From DATATB01 sp036268995 (lineage in GTDB: Bacteria; Planctomycetota; Planctomycetia; Pirellulales; PNKZ01), in contig DATATB010000011.1 of the NCBI GenBank assembly GCA_036268995.1, forward strand, positions 1-64,000: DNA of 64,000 nt, written 5' to 3'. The stretch's first letter is position 1. The number at the start of each line of letters is the position of its first letter. This document shows positions 17,548-26,090 of this stretch, piece by piece. Position numbers and translations under genes: made by a program. The notes beneath the pieces are model-generated. The model saw only the letters and a list, made by a program, of their open reading frames with translations, was not told the DNA's origin and did no database searches.

Positions 17548-17583
17548 AAAAATCGATTCGCCGCCGACAAGGTGTGGGCGGCG
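17548..17583 (-). terminator. Terminator of the sensor kinase-regulator operon
   Basis: A 7-bp GC stem (CGCCGCC at 17559-17565 and GGCGGCG at 17577-17583) is followed on the minus strand by GAATCGATTTTTAC. It lies just past the stop of the response regulator gene. Confidence 0.6.
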
Positions 17584-17588
17584 GCCTT

Positions 17589-18239
17589 TCAAAGGTGAAT
17601 GATCCCGCGCTGCAATGCGATGGTCACGGCGTGGGTGCGGTCGGTGGCGCCGAGCTTGGCGAGGATGTTTTGCACGTGCATCTTGATCGTGCCGCCGGCC
17701 GTGCCGAGACGCGCGGCGATCTCTTTGTTCGCTAGTCCTTGGGCCACGAGTGCGAGCACTTCGACCTCGCGCGGCGTGAGTGCCACTTGCGACAGGCTCT
17801 CGCCCAGCCGGCCGGCAATTTCCTGCGACACCAGCCGCCGGCCGCTGTGTACCACACGAATCGCATTGAGCACTTCGGTATGCACCATTTCCTTGAGCAG
17901 GTAGCCGCGCACGCCCGCCTCCAGGGCGCGGTAAATGTCCTGGTCGCCGTCGTAGCTGGTGAGCGCAATGATCCGGGCCTCGGGAAACTCGGCCCGGATC
18001 AGCTTCGTCGCCGCGATGCCATCGATCTCCGGCATCCGTATGTCCATGAGCGTGACGTCGGGCCGATGCTGCCGAAACAGGGCCACGGCGTCGCGGCCGC
18101 TGCCGCCTTCGGCCACCAGCCGCATGTCGGCTTCGTTGCCCAGGATCGAGGCAATGCCCTTGCGCACTAGCGGATGATCGTCGACGCAGAGCACGCGGAT
18201 CGGAGAGTTGGAAGTTTCGGGCATCGTTTGCCTGTTCAT
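17589..18239 (-). CDS. NarL/FixJ-family response regulator
   Basis: 216 residues. The receiver domain (~14-130) has the acidic pair D20-D21, the phospho-acceptor D66 (VTLMDIRMP) and the conserved Lys in GYLLKEM. A LuxR-type helix-turn-helix fills ~150-216 (LTPREVEVLALVAQGLANKE, TIKMHVQNILAKLGATDR). The start at 18239 overlaps the stop of the kinase gene by the four bases ATGA, implying translational coupling. Its partner is the upstream sensor kinase. A likely target is the divergent mdtABC-like operon, but that is inferred from position only. Confidence 0.93.
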   Translation of the reverse strand: MNRQTMPETSNSPIRVLCVDDHPLVRKGIASILGNEADMRLVAEGGSGRDAVALFRQHRPDVTLMDIRMPEIDGIAATKLIRAEFPEARIIALTSYDGDQDIYRALEAGVRGYLLKEMVHTEVLNAIRVVHSGRRLVSQEIAGRLGESLSQVALTPREVEVLALVAQGLANKEIAARLGTAGGTIKMHVQNILAKLGATDRTHAVTIALQRGIIHL

Positions 18240-21200
18240 CCACGCTGCCTGTCATCTGGCGCCGTCCCGCCGGCCGCAGGCCTGGGCAAAACCACCGAGA
18301 CGGTCGTGCCCTGGCCCGGCTGGCTGGCCAGCTCGAAGCGGGCGCCAATGTCGCTGGCCCGTTCGCGCATGCCGACGATGCCAAAGTGCCCCGCATGCTC
18401 GCTGCGGCCGTCGGGCGTGGCCAGTCCGACGCCGTCGTCCTTGACCGACAGCGACAGCTCGCGCGGCGTGCAATCGAGCGCCACTTCAATACTCGCCGCG
18501 CGGGAATGCCGCACGGCGTTGGACACCGCCTCCTGGGCGATCCGCAATAAATTGTATTGCACGTCGGGGGCCAGCGAACGCGGCGTTTCGTTCAACCGCA
18601 GCTTGAGCCGGATGTCGCGCGGATCGGCCATTTGCCGAGCGGCTTGGGCAATATCTGTAGCCAGGCTCGAATGCTCGCTGCGGGGCGTGCGCAGGCCCAT
18701 CAGCGAGTGCCGCGCCTCGCGCAGACACACTCCGGCGTCGCGGATGATTTCATCCAGCGTCCCGCGCTCGGGCGAAGCGGGTATCCGCGCGGACAGGGCC
18801 TGCATCTCCATCGTCACGCCCGAAAAACCCTGCATTAGCGTATCGTGCAATTCGCGGGCAATGCGCGTGCGCTCGGCCAATACGGCCCGCATCTGCCGCC
18901 GGACTTGCCGCACCCGCAACTGCACGCTGCCCCAAGCCAGCAAGACCGCCACGGCGCAGCACAGCGGAATGAACCACCGCCGCTGATAGAAATGCGGCAG
19001 GACGGTGAAGGCCACGGGGCTGGCTGCTTCGTTTTCCGTGCCGTCGACGCCGCGGGCCATCACGCGGAATCGATAACCGCCCGGCGGCAGGTTGGTGTAG
19101 AACGCCTCGCGGCGCGCACCGGCCGCGATCCAATCGCGATCGAAACCCTCGAGCCGGTAGCGGAATGCGATCCGGGCCGCCGAGACAAAGCTCAGCGCGG
19201 TATAGCGGAACTCGATGTTGTTCTGCCCGGGCGGCAGCGCGGCGATCGGGCGGCTGCCTTGGCTTTGGCCATTGACGATCATATCTTCGACGAGCACCGC
19301 GGTCGGCGGCAAGTCGCGATGCAAGTGCGCTGGATCGATGACGAGCAGGCCGTGAATGGTCGAAAACCAAATCCGGCCATCGCGCATCCGCCACACGCCG
19401 GGCTGCACGCCCTCGGTGCATTCGATGGTGCGCAGCGCATCGGTGGGACTGAAGGGGCTGCTCTTCAAGGTCCGGCTGCGGCCGGCAGCCAGTTCGCGCA
19501 ATTGCGCGCGGTTGACGGAAAAAATGCCCTTGCTGCACGCCATCCACATGTCGCCTCGATCATCGGCGATGATCCCGAAAATATCGTCGTCGTACAGCCC
19601 GTCCTTGACCGTAAATCGAAAGGCCTTGTCGCCATCGAGTAGCAGCAGACCGCTGCCGCGGGTGCCGATCCACAGTAGTCCGTCGGCGTCGTTGTAAAAA
19701 GCGTCGATGTCCTGCGAGTCGAGCCCCCGGTGCGAGAACTCTTCGATCTTCCGCTGTGTACAACGGTAGAGTTTGCCGCCGCGAGCGGCCGCCAGCAGGC
19801 CCCAGCGGCAGTTCACCAGCGATTGGATCGACAAGCCAGGCGAGCTGGGCTGGCCGGCCGGCGCCACGAAACGGCCGTCGCGCAGCTCGGCCAGCCCGGC
19901 AGCAGTACCGACCCACAAGGCGCCCTGCGGATCGTGGCAGATCGAGTGCACCGTGTCGGAAGGCAAGCCGTCGCGCATGGTGAAGGTCTGGGCCACGCGT
20001 CCGTTTTCCAGCCGGCAGAGTCCGTGATCGGTGCCGACCCACAGGCTCGGCCCCTGGCCGCCGGCGAGCGCCAGAACACGATTGCTCGGCAGGCCATCGG
20101 CTTGGGTCACGGCCGAAAAGCGACGGCCGTCGTAGCGAGCCAGGCCGGCATCGAGCGTTCCGACCCAGACACCTCCGTCGCGGTCTTCGCACACCGGCCC
20201 GGTGTTGTTGCTCGGCAAGCCCTCGCTGGTCGTAAAAGGAATGGTGCGGCGGTCGACGAACTCGTTCAGTCCGTGCTTGGTGCCTACCCAGAGGCTTCCC
20301 TCGCGGTCTTCGCAGAGCGTATAGACGGTGCTCTGCGACAACCCGTCGCGCGAGCGGAAGCATTCGAACTCCCCGTGCTCGAGCCGGCAGAAACCGTCCT
20401 TGGTGCCGACCCACAACACGCCGCCATGCCCCGTGGCCAGGGCATAAACCTGGTCATCGGCCAGGCCGTCGGCCCGGGTGAAACGTTGCGTGTGCCCCTG
20501 CTGATAGCGCACGAGGCCCACGCTGGTTCCGGCCCACAGCGTGCCATCGGCCGCCGCCAACAGCGCGTGGACCGCGGCATCGGCAGGCAGTTCGGCAAGC
20601 GCATGCCGGCTCCAATGGCCTGCGCGGAAACTGCTGAGCTGATTGCTTCGGCCGCCGGACCAAATAGTCCCATCCGGCGCTTGGCAAAGCGCGAACACGG
20701 CCGCGTTGCCAGGACCTTGATCCCGATCGACCACCACGATCCGATCATCGTCGAGCCGAGCCAGTCCGCGGTCGGTGCCCACCCACAGCGCGCCGGCCTG
20801 ATCGCAGACCAGCGCGCGGATGTTATTCGATGGCAAACCGTCAGCGATTCCGAAGCGGCGGGCGTCGTGCCCGGCTTGCAAGCGGATCAGACCGTCGCCA
20901 TCGGTGGCCACCCACAGTCGGCCGGTTGTGTCTTCGCACAGGTCGTGGATCCACGCGTTTTCGAGCGAAACGTCGCCACGACCGCGAATGCTGGTGAATT
21001 GCACTCCGTCGAAGCGGACCAGGCCTGTTTGCGTTCCAAGCCACAAATAACCGTCGGCCGTCTGGCGGACGCTGAAGATCGTGGCCTGGGGCAGTCCCTG
21101 TTGCACCTGCCAGATACGCCGCAGGCACTGCGTGAGTCTGCGCTGCGAATCGAGCGCCTCGGCCGTTGGAGATAGCCAGGCGAGCGAAGCCACGACCAAC

Positions 21201-21253
21201 GTGAACAGTGCCCAGCGGTAGCCGCAGGCCCTGCGCGCCGCGCCGGACTGCAT
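18236..21253 (-). CDS. Reg_prop / Y_Y_Y sensor histidine kinase (HisKA_3 type)
   Basis: I prefer the start at 21253, which places the hydrophobic signal (YRWALFTLVVASLAWLS) near the N-terminus; the frame is open to 21349. The ~1005-residue protein has a long periplasmic part with at least a dozen two-component propeller repeats of the form DGLPSN-x-V-x-x-x-x-x-D-x-x-G-x-LWVGT. A Y_Y_Y domain (~670-740) and one membrane helix (~765-785) follow. The cytoplasmic part has the HisKA_3 box (ERTRIARELHDTLMQGFSG, His near 800) and a HATPase domain with NAVRHS, DDGVGL and GIVGMRERA. It resembles hybrid-free relatives of polysaccharide-sensing regulators. It is coupled to the NarL-type regulator and divergent from the RND efflux operon. 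Confidence 0.92.
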   Translation of the reverse strand: MQSGAARRACGYRWALFTLVVASLAWLSPTAEALDSQRRLTQCLRRIWQVQQGLPQATIFSVRQTADGYLWLGTQTGLVRFDGVQFTSIRGRGDVSLENAWIHDLCEDTTGRLWVATDGDGLIRLQAGHDARRFGIADGLPSNNIRALVCDQAGALWVGTDRGLARLDDDRIVVVDRDQGPGNAAVFALCQAPDGTIWSGGRSNQLSSFRAGHWSRHALAELPADAAVHALLAAADGTLWAGTSVGLVRYQQGHTQRFTRADGLADDQVYALATGHGGVLWVGTKDGFCRLEHGEFECFRSRDGLSQSTVYTLCEDREGSLWVGTKHGLNEFVDRRTIPFTTSEGLPSNNTGPVCEDRDGGVWVGTLDAGLARYDGRRFSAVTQADGLPSNRVLALAGGQGPSLWVGTDHGLCRLENGRVAQTFTMRDGLPSDTVHSICHDPQGALWVGTAAGLAELRDGRFVAPAGQPSSPGLSIQSLVNCRWGLLAAARGGKLYRCTQRKIEEFSHRGLDSQDIDAFYNDADGLLWIGTRGSGLLLLDGDKAFRFTVKDGLYDDDIFGIIADDRGDMWMACSKGIFSVNRAQLRELAAGRSRTLKSSPFSPTDALRTIECTEGVQPGVWRMRDGRIWFSTIHGLLVIDPAHLHRDLPPTAVLVEDMIVNGQSQGSRPIAALPPGQNNIEFRYTALSFVSAARIAFRYRLEGFDRDWIAAGARREAFYTNLPPGGYRFRVMARGVDGTENEAASPVAFTVLPHFYQRRWFIPLCCAVAVLLAWGSVQLRVRQVRRQMRAVLAERTRIARELHDTLMQGFSGVTMEMQALSARIPASPERGTLDEIIRDAGVCLREARHSLMGLRTPRSEHSSLATDIAQAARQMADPRDIRLKLRLNETPRSLAPDVQYNLLRIAQEAVSNAVRHSRAASIEVALDCTPRELSLSVKDDGVGLATPDGRSEHAGHFGIVGMRERASDIGARFELASQPGQGTTVSVVLPRPAAGGTAPDDRQRG

Positions 21254-21622
21254 CGCTCGGTTTACCCAAGTCGCTGGGCTGGCGGCACAGATGGGAAGGC
21301 TCCGGGTTCGCATCGCGTCAAAAAAGCCGATCAAAAAACTGGCTGTCATGCAAGCGGTACGCTAGAACCATGATAACCGGTTCGCGGGTCAACGCTTGCA
21401 GGCCGGGCCCGCCGATTGATGCAGCGCAAGCAGGCCACCCGCCAGGGTTATGCCGAATGGATTAGGGGTATCTGTGCCGACGGGCAGTTATCCTGTATCA
21501 GCTCGTAGGGCATAATTGAGTGACCCTGAGGCGGGTACGCACACAGTGGCCCGCCCGACCCCGCCTGCAAAACGACGTCCCACCTTTACTGATTTGGCGC
21601 CTTAAGGACTTTGAGTGCCACT
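21254..21622. other. Divergent regulatory region between sensor kinase and mdtABC-like operon
   Basis: About 370 bases separate the two divergent start codons (less if the kinase starts at 21349). A weak promoter facing the efflux operon may be TTATCC (21488-21493), 17 bases, CATAAT (21511-21516). I see no gene here. Confidence 0.4.
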
Positions 21623-22945
21623 ATGATTTCGAAATTAGCACCTGGTGAGCCCTTTGTCGTCGAACCGCTAGTTCCGGAACGAGTTCCCGCCCGCGAGTCG
21701 CAGCAGCGTCCCCAGCCGCCGGCTCGAGGCTGGGGTCGCCTGGTGGTGATGATCGTGCTGGCTGTCGGCGCTTACATCGCTTATCCACACGTCGCGCCGT
21801 ACATCGACCAAATCAAGCAGTTGAAATGGCCCTGGCCGACAACGGCGCAGAAGCCTCCAAAAGCGACGCCGAAGATTCCCGTGGTCGCGGCCACGGTGCG
21901 CAAGGCGGATTTGGACTTGTACCTCAACGGCCTGGGCACCGTCACGGCCTTTTACACGGTCACGCTCCGCAGCCGCGTCGACGGCGAGCTGATGCAAGTG
22001 AAGTTCAACGAAGGCCAAATGGTCGGCGAAGGCGACCTGCTCGCCCAGATCGACCAGCGTCCGTTCCAAGTGCAGTTGACGCAAGCCCAGGGCACGCTGC
22101 TGAAGGACGAGGCCGCCTTGCAGGTGAATCAGCTCAACCTGGACCGCTACAAGCAACTGCAACAAGTGCACCAGGTGACGCAGCAACAGGTCGACGAGCA
22201 AGTGGCCCTGGTCAAGCAAAGCCAGGGAGCAATCGAGAGCGACAAGGCGATGATCGACAATGCCAAGCTGCAAATGACCTACGCGCGGATCACCGCACCG
22301 ATCAGCGGCCGCATCGGCTTGCGCATGGTCGACCCGGGCAACATGGTACACGCCAACGACGTGACCGGCATGGCGGTCATCACGCAGTTGCAGCCGATCG
22401 CGCTGATCTTCACCATTCCGCAGGACGACATTACCGAAGTCCAGCGCAAGGTGAACGCGGGCCAGTCGCTGGTCGTCGAGGCCTGGGACCGCGACTTCAA
22501 CGACAAGCTGGCCACCGGCACGCTGCTGGCCGTGGACAACCAGGTGGACGCGACCACCGGCACCGTCAAGCTCAAGGCCGTATTCAAGAACGAAGACCGG
22601 CTGCTGTTTCCCAATCAGTTCGTCAACGCGCGGCTGCTGATCAGTACGCTGCCCGGCGCCGTCCTCGTGCCGTCTGCCGGCGTGCAGCGCGGCCCGAACT
22701 CGACCTTCTCGTACGTCGTCAAGCCGGACAACACGGTCGAAATGCGCACCGTGGTGATCGGCCCCACCGAAGGCGACCAGACGGCGATTGAAAGCGGGCT
22801 GGTGCCCGGCGACGTGGTCGTGACCGACGGCGTCGACAAGCTGCAAAACGGTACGACCGTCGAGATCCGCAACACTCCCACCACGACACCCGCGGGCGGC
22901 AGCCAGCCGCCGGCCGCCAACCCGAACCGGGAAAAAGCGGCCTAG
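21623..22945 (+). CDS. mdtA: RND efflux periplasmic adaptor (MdtA-like)
   Basis: The ATG at 21623 is preferred; a TTG at 21611 in the same frame would add four residues but lies only two bases after the AAGGA stretch. The 440-residue protein has a single N-terminal membrane helix (~38-58), then the split lipoyl domain (SRVDGELMQVKFNEGQMVGEGDLLAQID and ARITAPISGRIGLRMVDPGN). Between these lies an alpha-hairpin (~140-210), and a beta-barrel and membrane-proximal domain follow. The pattern is that of membrane fusion proteins that bridge RND pumps and an outer-membrane channel. It heads a three-gene operon with two RND transporter genes, as in enterobacterial mdtABC. Confidence 0.92.
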   Translation: MISKLAPGEPFVVEPLVPERVPARESQQRPQPPARGWGRLVVMIVLAVGAYIAYPHVAPYIDQIKQLKWPWPTTAQKPPKATPKIPVVAATVRKADLDLYLNGLGTVTAFYTVTLRSRVDGELMQVKFNEGQMVGEGDLLAQIDQRPFQVQLTQAQGTLLKDEAALQVNQLNLDRYKQLQQVHQVTQQQVDEQVALVKQSQGAIESDKAMIDNAKLQMTYARITAPISGRIGLRMVDPGNMVHANDVTGMAVITQLQPIALIFTIPQDDITEVQRKVNAGQSLVVEAWDRDFNDKLATGTLLAVDNQVDATTGTVKLKAVFKNEDRLLFPNQFVNARLLISTLPGAVLVPSAGVQRGPNSTFSYVVKPDNTVEMRTVVIGPTEGDQTAIESGLVPGDVVVTDGVDKLQNGTTVEIRNTPTTTPAGGSQPPAANPNREKAA

Positions 22946-22973
22946 TCGCCCCTCCGATACTGAGCAGGCTTCG

Positions 22974-25900
22974 ATGAGTCCATCCCGGCCATTTATCTTG
23001 CGGCCGGTCGCCACGGTACTGTTGATGGTCGCGATCCTGCTCGTGGGGATCGTGGCCTACTATCAGCTTCCGGTTTCCGCGCTGCCGCAAGTCGATTATC
23101 CGACGATCCAGGTGCTGACGTTCTATCCGGGCGCCGGCCCGGAGGTCATGGCCTCGAGCGTCACCGCGCCTTTGGAACGGCAGTTCGGCATGATGCCGGG
23201 CCTGGCCGAGATGACTTCGACCAGCTCCGAGGGCTGCTCGGTCGTCACGCTGCGCTTCGTGTTGGAGCTGAACATCGACGTGGCCGAGCAGCAGGTGCAA
23301 GCGGCCATCAACGCCGCCGCCACCTTCCTGCCCAAGGATCTGCCGAACCCGCCCATCTACAGCAAGACCAACCCGGCCGACGCGCCGATCCTCACGCTGG
23401 CTCTCAGCAGCAAGACGTTGCCGCTGACCAAGGTGCAGGATCTGGCCGATACGCGGATGGCGCAAAAGATTTCGCAGCTGTCGGGCGTGGGCCTGGTCAG
23501 CATCAGCGGCGGGCAAAAGCCGGCGATTCGCATCCAGGCCAACCCCACGTCGCTGTCCGCGCTGGGCTTGAACCTGGAAGACCTGCGCACCGTGCTGATG
23601 CAATCCAGCGTCAACCAGGCCAAGGGAAGCTTCGACGGAACGCGCCAGGCCTATGCCATCGGGGCCAACGATCAGTTGCTGGCCAGCGAGCAGTATCGCC
23701 AGTTGATCGTGGCCTACCGCAACGGCGCGGCCGTGCACCTCTCGGACGTGGCCACCGTGGTCGACGGCGCCGAAAACGTCCGCCAGGCGGCCTGGATGAA
23801 CGACGTGCCCGCCGTGATCGTCAACATCCAACGCCAGCCGGGCGCGAACATCATCGACGTCGTCGAGCGGGTCAAGCACCTGCTGCCCAAGCTCAAGGAA
23901 TCCCTGCCGGCCTCGGTCAACATCGAGATCCTCACCGACCGCACGATCACGATCCGGGCCAGCGTCGAAGACGTGCAGTTCGAGCTGATGCTCACCGTCG
24001 GTCTGGTCGTGCTCGTGATCTTCATGTTCCTGCGCAATTTCGCGGCCACCGTGATTCCCAGCGTGGCGGTGCCGCTGTCGCTGATCGGCACCTTTGCCGT
24101 GATGTACATGCTCGGCTACAGCCTCAATAACCTGAGCCTCATGGCGCTGACGATCTCGACCGGCTTCGTCGTCGACGATGCCATCGTGATGATCGAAAAC
24201 ATCATGCGCTATATCGAAGAGGGCGAGCAGCCGCTGGCGGCCGCGCTCAAGGGATCCGAACAGATCGGCTTTACCATCGTCTCGCTCAGCGTGTCGCTGA
24301 TCGCCGTGCTGATCCCGCTGTTGTTCATGGGCGACATCGTGGGCCGCCTGTTCCGCGAGTTCGCCGTGACGCTGAGCGTCACGATCCTGGTCTCGGCCAT
24401 CGTCTCGCTGACGCTCACGCCGATGATGTGCGCCAAGCTGCTCAAGCACCAGTCGGCCAGCCAGCAGGGTCCGCTCTACCGGGCCTCGGAGTGGTGCTTC
24501 GAAGCAACCATTCGGCTGTACGGCAAGACGCTGAACGTGGTGCTCCGCCACCAGACACTTACGCTGATCGTGGCCGTCGCCACGCTCGCCGCCACCGTGC
24601 TGCTCTACGACGTGGTGCCCAAGGGATTCTTTCCCGTGCAAGACACGGGCGTGATCATGGGCATCTCCGAGGGGCCGCAGACGATTTCGTTCGAGGCCAT
24701 GCGCAAGCGCCAGGACGCGCTCAATCGCGCGATCCTGGAAGACGACGCCGTCGCCAGCCTGTCGAGCTTCATCGGCGTCGACGGCACGAACACGACCGTC
24801 AACAGCGGCCGCATCCAGATCAACCTCAAGCCGCTGGAAGAGCGCAAGATGAGCGCCAGCGATGTGATTCGCCGCTTGCAGCCGCGGCTGGCAAACGTCG
24901 AGGGTATCACGCTATACATGCAACCGGTGCAGGACCTGACCGTCGAAACCCGCGTCAGCCGCACGCAATATCAGTACAGTCTCGAAGACCCGGACTCCAA
25001 GGAACTGGCCGAATGGGTGCCGAAGTTCCTCGACAAGCTAAAAGCCCTGCCCGAGCTGCGCGACGTGGCCAGCGACCAGTTGGACCACGGGCTGCGAACG
25101 CGGCTGGTCGTCGATCGCGATACGGCCAGCCGGCTGGGCATCACGGCGCAAATGATCGACGACGCCTTGTACGACGCCTACGGCCAACGCCAGGTGCTGA
25201 TCCTGTTCACGCAGTTGAATCAGTATCGCGTCGTGCTCGAGGTCAAGCACGACTTTCGCGAGCGGCCCCAGGATTTGTCGGGCATTTACATTCGCTCGGC
25301 CGCCGGCGGCAAAACGCCGCTCAATGCCTTTTCGCGCATCGAACAGACCACCGCCCCGCTGGCCGTCAACCACGAAGGCCAATTCCCCGTCGTCACGGTA
25401 TCGTTCAACCTGGCTCGCGACGTTTCGCTGGGCGAAGCGGTCAAGGCCATCGGCCAGGTCCGCGACGAGCTGGGCCTACCGCCGAGCATCCAAGCCGGTT
25501 TTAAGGGCACCGCGCAGGCTTTCGAAGCGTCGCTGAAAAACGAGCCGCTGCTGATCCTGGCGGCCCTGGTCACCGTGTACATCGTGCTGGGCGTGCTGTA
25601 CGAAAGCTACATCCATCCGATCACGATCCTTTCCACGCTGCCTTCGGCCGGCGTGGGCGCGCTGTTGGCGCTACTGATCTGCGGCACCGATTTGAGCGTG
25701 ATCGCGCTGATCGGCATCATCCTCTTGATCGGCATCGTCAAGAAGAACGCGATCATGATGATCGACTTTGCGCTCGAGGCCGAGCGGCATGGCGGCAAGA
25801 CGCCGGACGAAGCGATTTACGAGGCCTGCCTGCTGCGCTTCCGGCCGATCATGATGACCACGATGGCGGCCCTGCTGGGCGCCGTGCCGCTGGCGCTGGG

Positions 25901-26090
25901 AAACGGCACCGGCAGCGAGTTGCGCCGGCCGCTGGGCATCACGATCATCGGCGGCCTGATCTTCAGCCAAGTGCTCACGCTGTACACCACGCCGGTGATT
26001 TATTTGTGGTTCGATCGGTTGGCCAAGCGGCTGGGCACGCGCACCTCGGGCGGCCCGGCGCTCGAGCCCCTGCCGGCGGAGGAGGTATGA
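22974..26090 (+). CDS. mdtB: RND multidrug transporter subunit (MdtB-like)
   Basis: 1038 residues, the normal length for an HAE1-family RND pump. The N-terminus RPVATVLLMVAILLVGIVAY and the segment YYQLPVSALPQVDYPTIQV closely follow MdtB. The TM4 proton-relay signature GFVVDDAIVMIENI, the MGDIVGRLFREFAVTLSV block and the C-terminal LLIGIVKKNAIMMIDFALEA are all present. Twelve membrane helices and two large periplasmic loops are expected. In the known system MdtB and MdtC form a mixed trimer that exports bile salts and novobiocin; the substrate here is unknown. The stop overlaps the next start by ATGA. Confidence 0.93.
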   Translation: MSPSRPFILRPVATVLLMVAILLVGIVAYYQLPVSALPQVDYPTIQVLTFYPGAGPEVMASSVTAPLERQFGMMPGLAEMTSTSSEGCSVVTLRFVLELNIDVAEQQVQAAINAAATFLPKDLPNPPIYSKTNPADAPILTLALSSKTLPLTKVQDLADTRMAQKISQLSGVGLVSISGGQKPAIRIQANPTSLSALGLNLEDLRTVLMQSSVNQAKGSFDGTRQAYAIGANDQLLASEQYRQLIVAYRNGAAVHLSDVATVVDGAENVRQAAWMNDVPAVIVNIQRQPGANIIDVVERVKHLLPKLKESLPASVNIEILTDRTITIRASVEDVQFELMLTVGLVVLVIFMFLRNFAATVIPSVAVPLSLIGTFAVMYMLGYSLNNLSLMALTISTGFVVDDAIVMIENIMRYIEEGEQPLAAALKGSEQIGFTIVSLSVSLIAVLIPLLFMGDIVGRLFREFAVTLSVTILVSAIVSLTLTPMMCAKLLKHQSASQQGPLYRASEWCFEATIRLYGKTLNVVLRHQTLTLIVAVATLAATVLLYDVVPKGFFPVQDTGVIMGISEGPQTISFEAMRKRQDALNRAILEDDAVASLSSFIGVDGTNTTVNSGRIQINLKPLEERKMSASDVIRRLQPRLANVEGITLYMQPVQDLTVETRVSRTQYQYSLEDPDSKELAEWVPKFLDKLKALPELRDVASDQLDHGLRTRLVVDRDTASRLGITAQMIDDALYDAYGQRQVLILFTQLNQYRVVLEVKHDFRERPQDLSGIYIRSAAGGKTPLNAFSRIEQTTAPLAVNHEGQFPVVTVSFNLARDVSLGEAVKAIGQVRDELGLPPSIQAGFKGTAQAFEASLKNEPLLILAALVTVYIVLGVLYESYIHPITILSTLPSAGVGALLALLICGTDLSVIALIGIILLIGIVKKNAIMMIDFALEAERHGGKTPDEAIYEACLLRFRPIMMTTMAALLGAVPLALGNGTGSELRRPLGITIIGGLIFSQVLTLYTTPVIYLWFDRLAKRLGTRTSGGPALEPLPAEEV

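Noticed and set aside
19730..21175. 481-residue frame antisense to the propeller kinase
   Set aside because: The apparent repeats in it mirror the propeller repeats of the kinase.
22719..24641. 640-residue antisense frame over the RND genes
   Set aside because: Composition is dominated by His, Asp, Gln and Arg; it is complementary to mdtA/mdtB-like genes.
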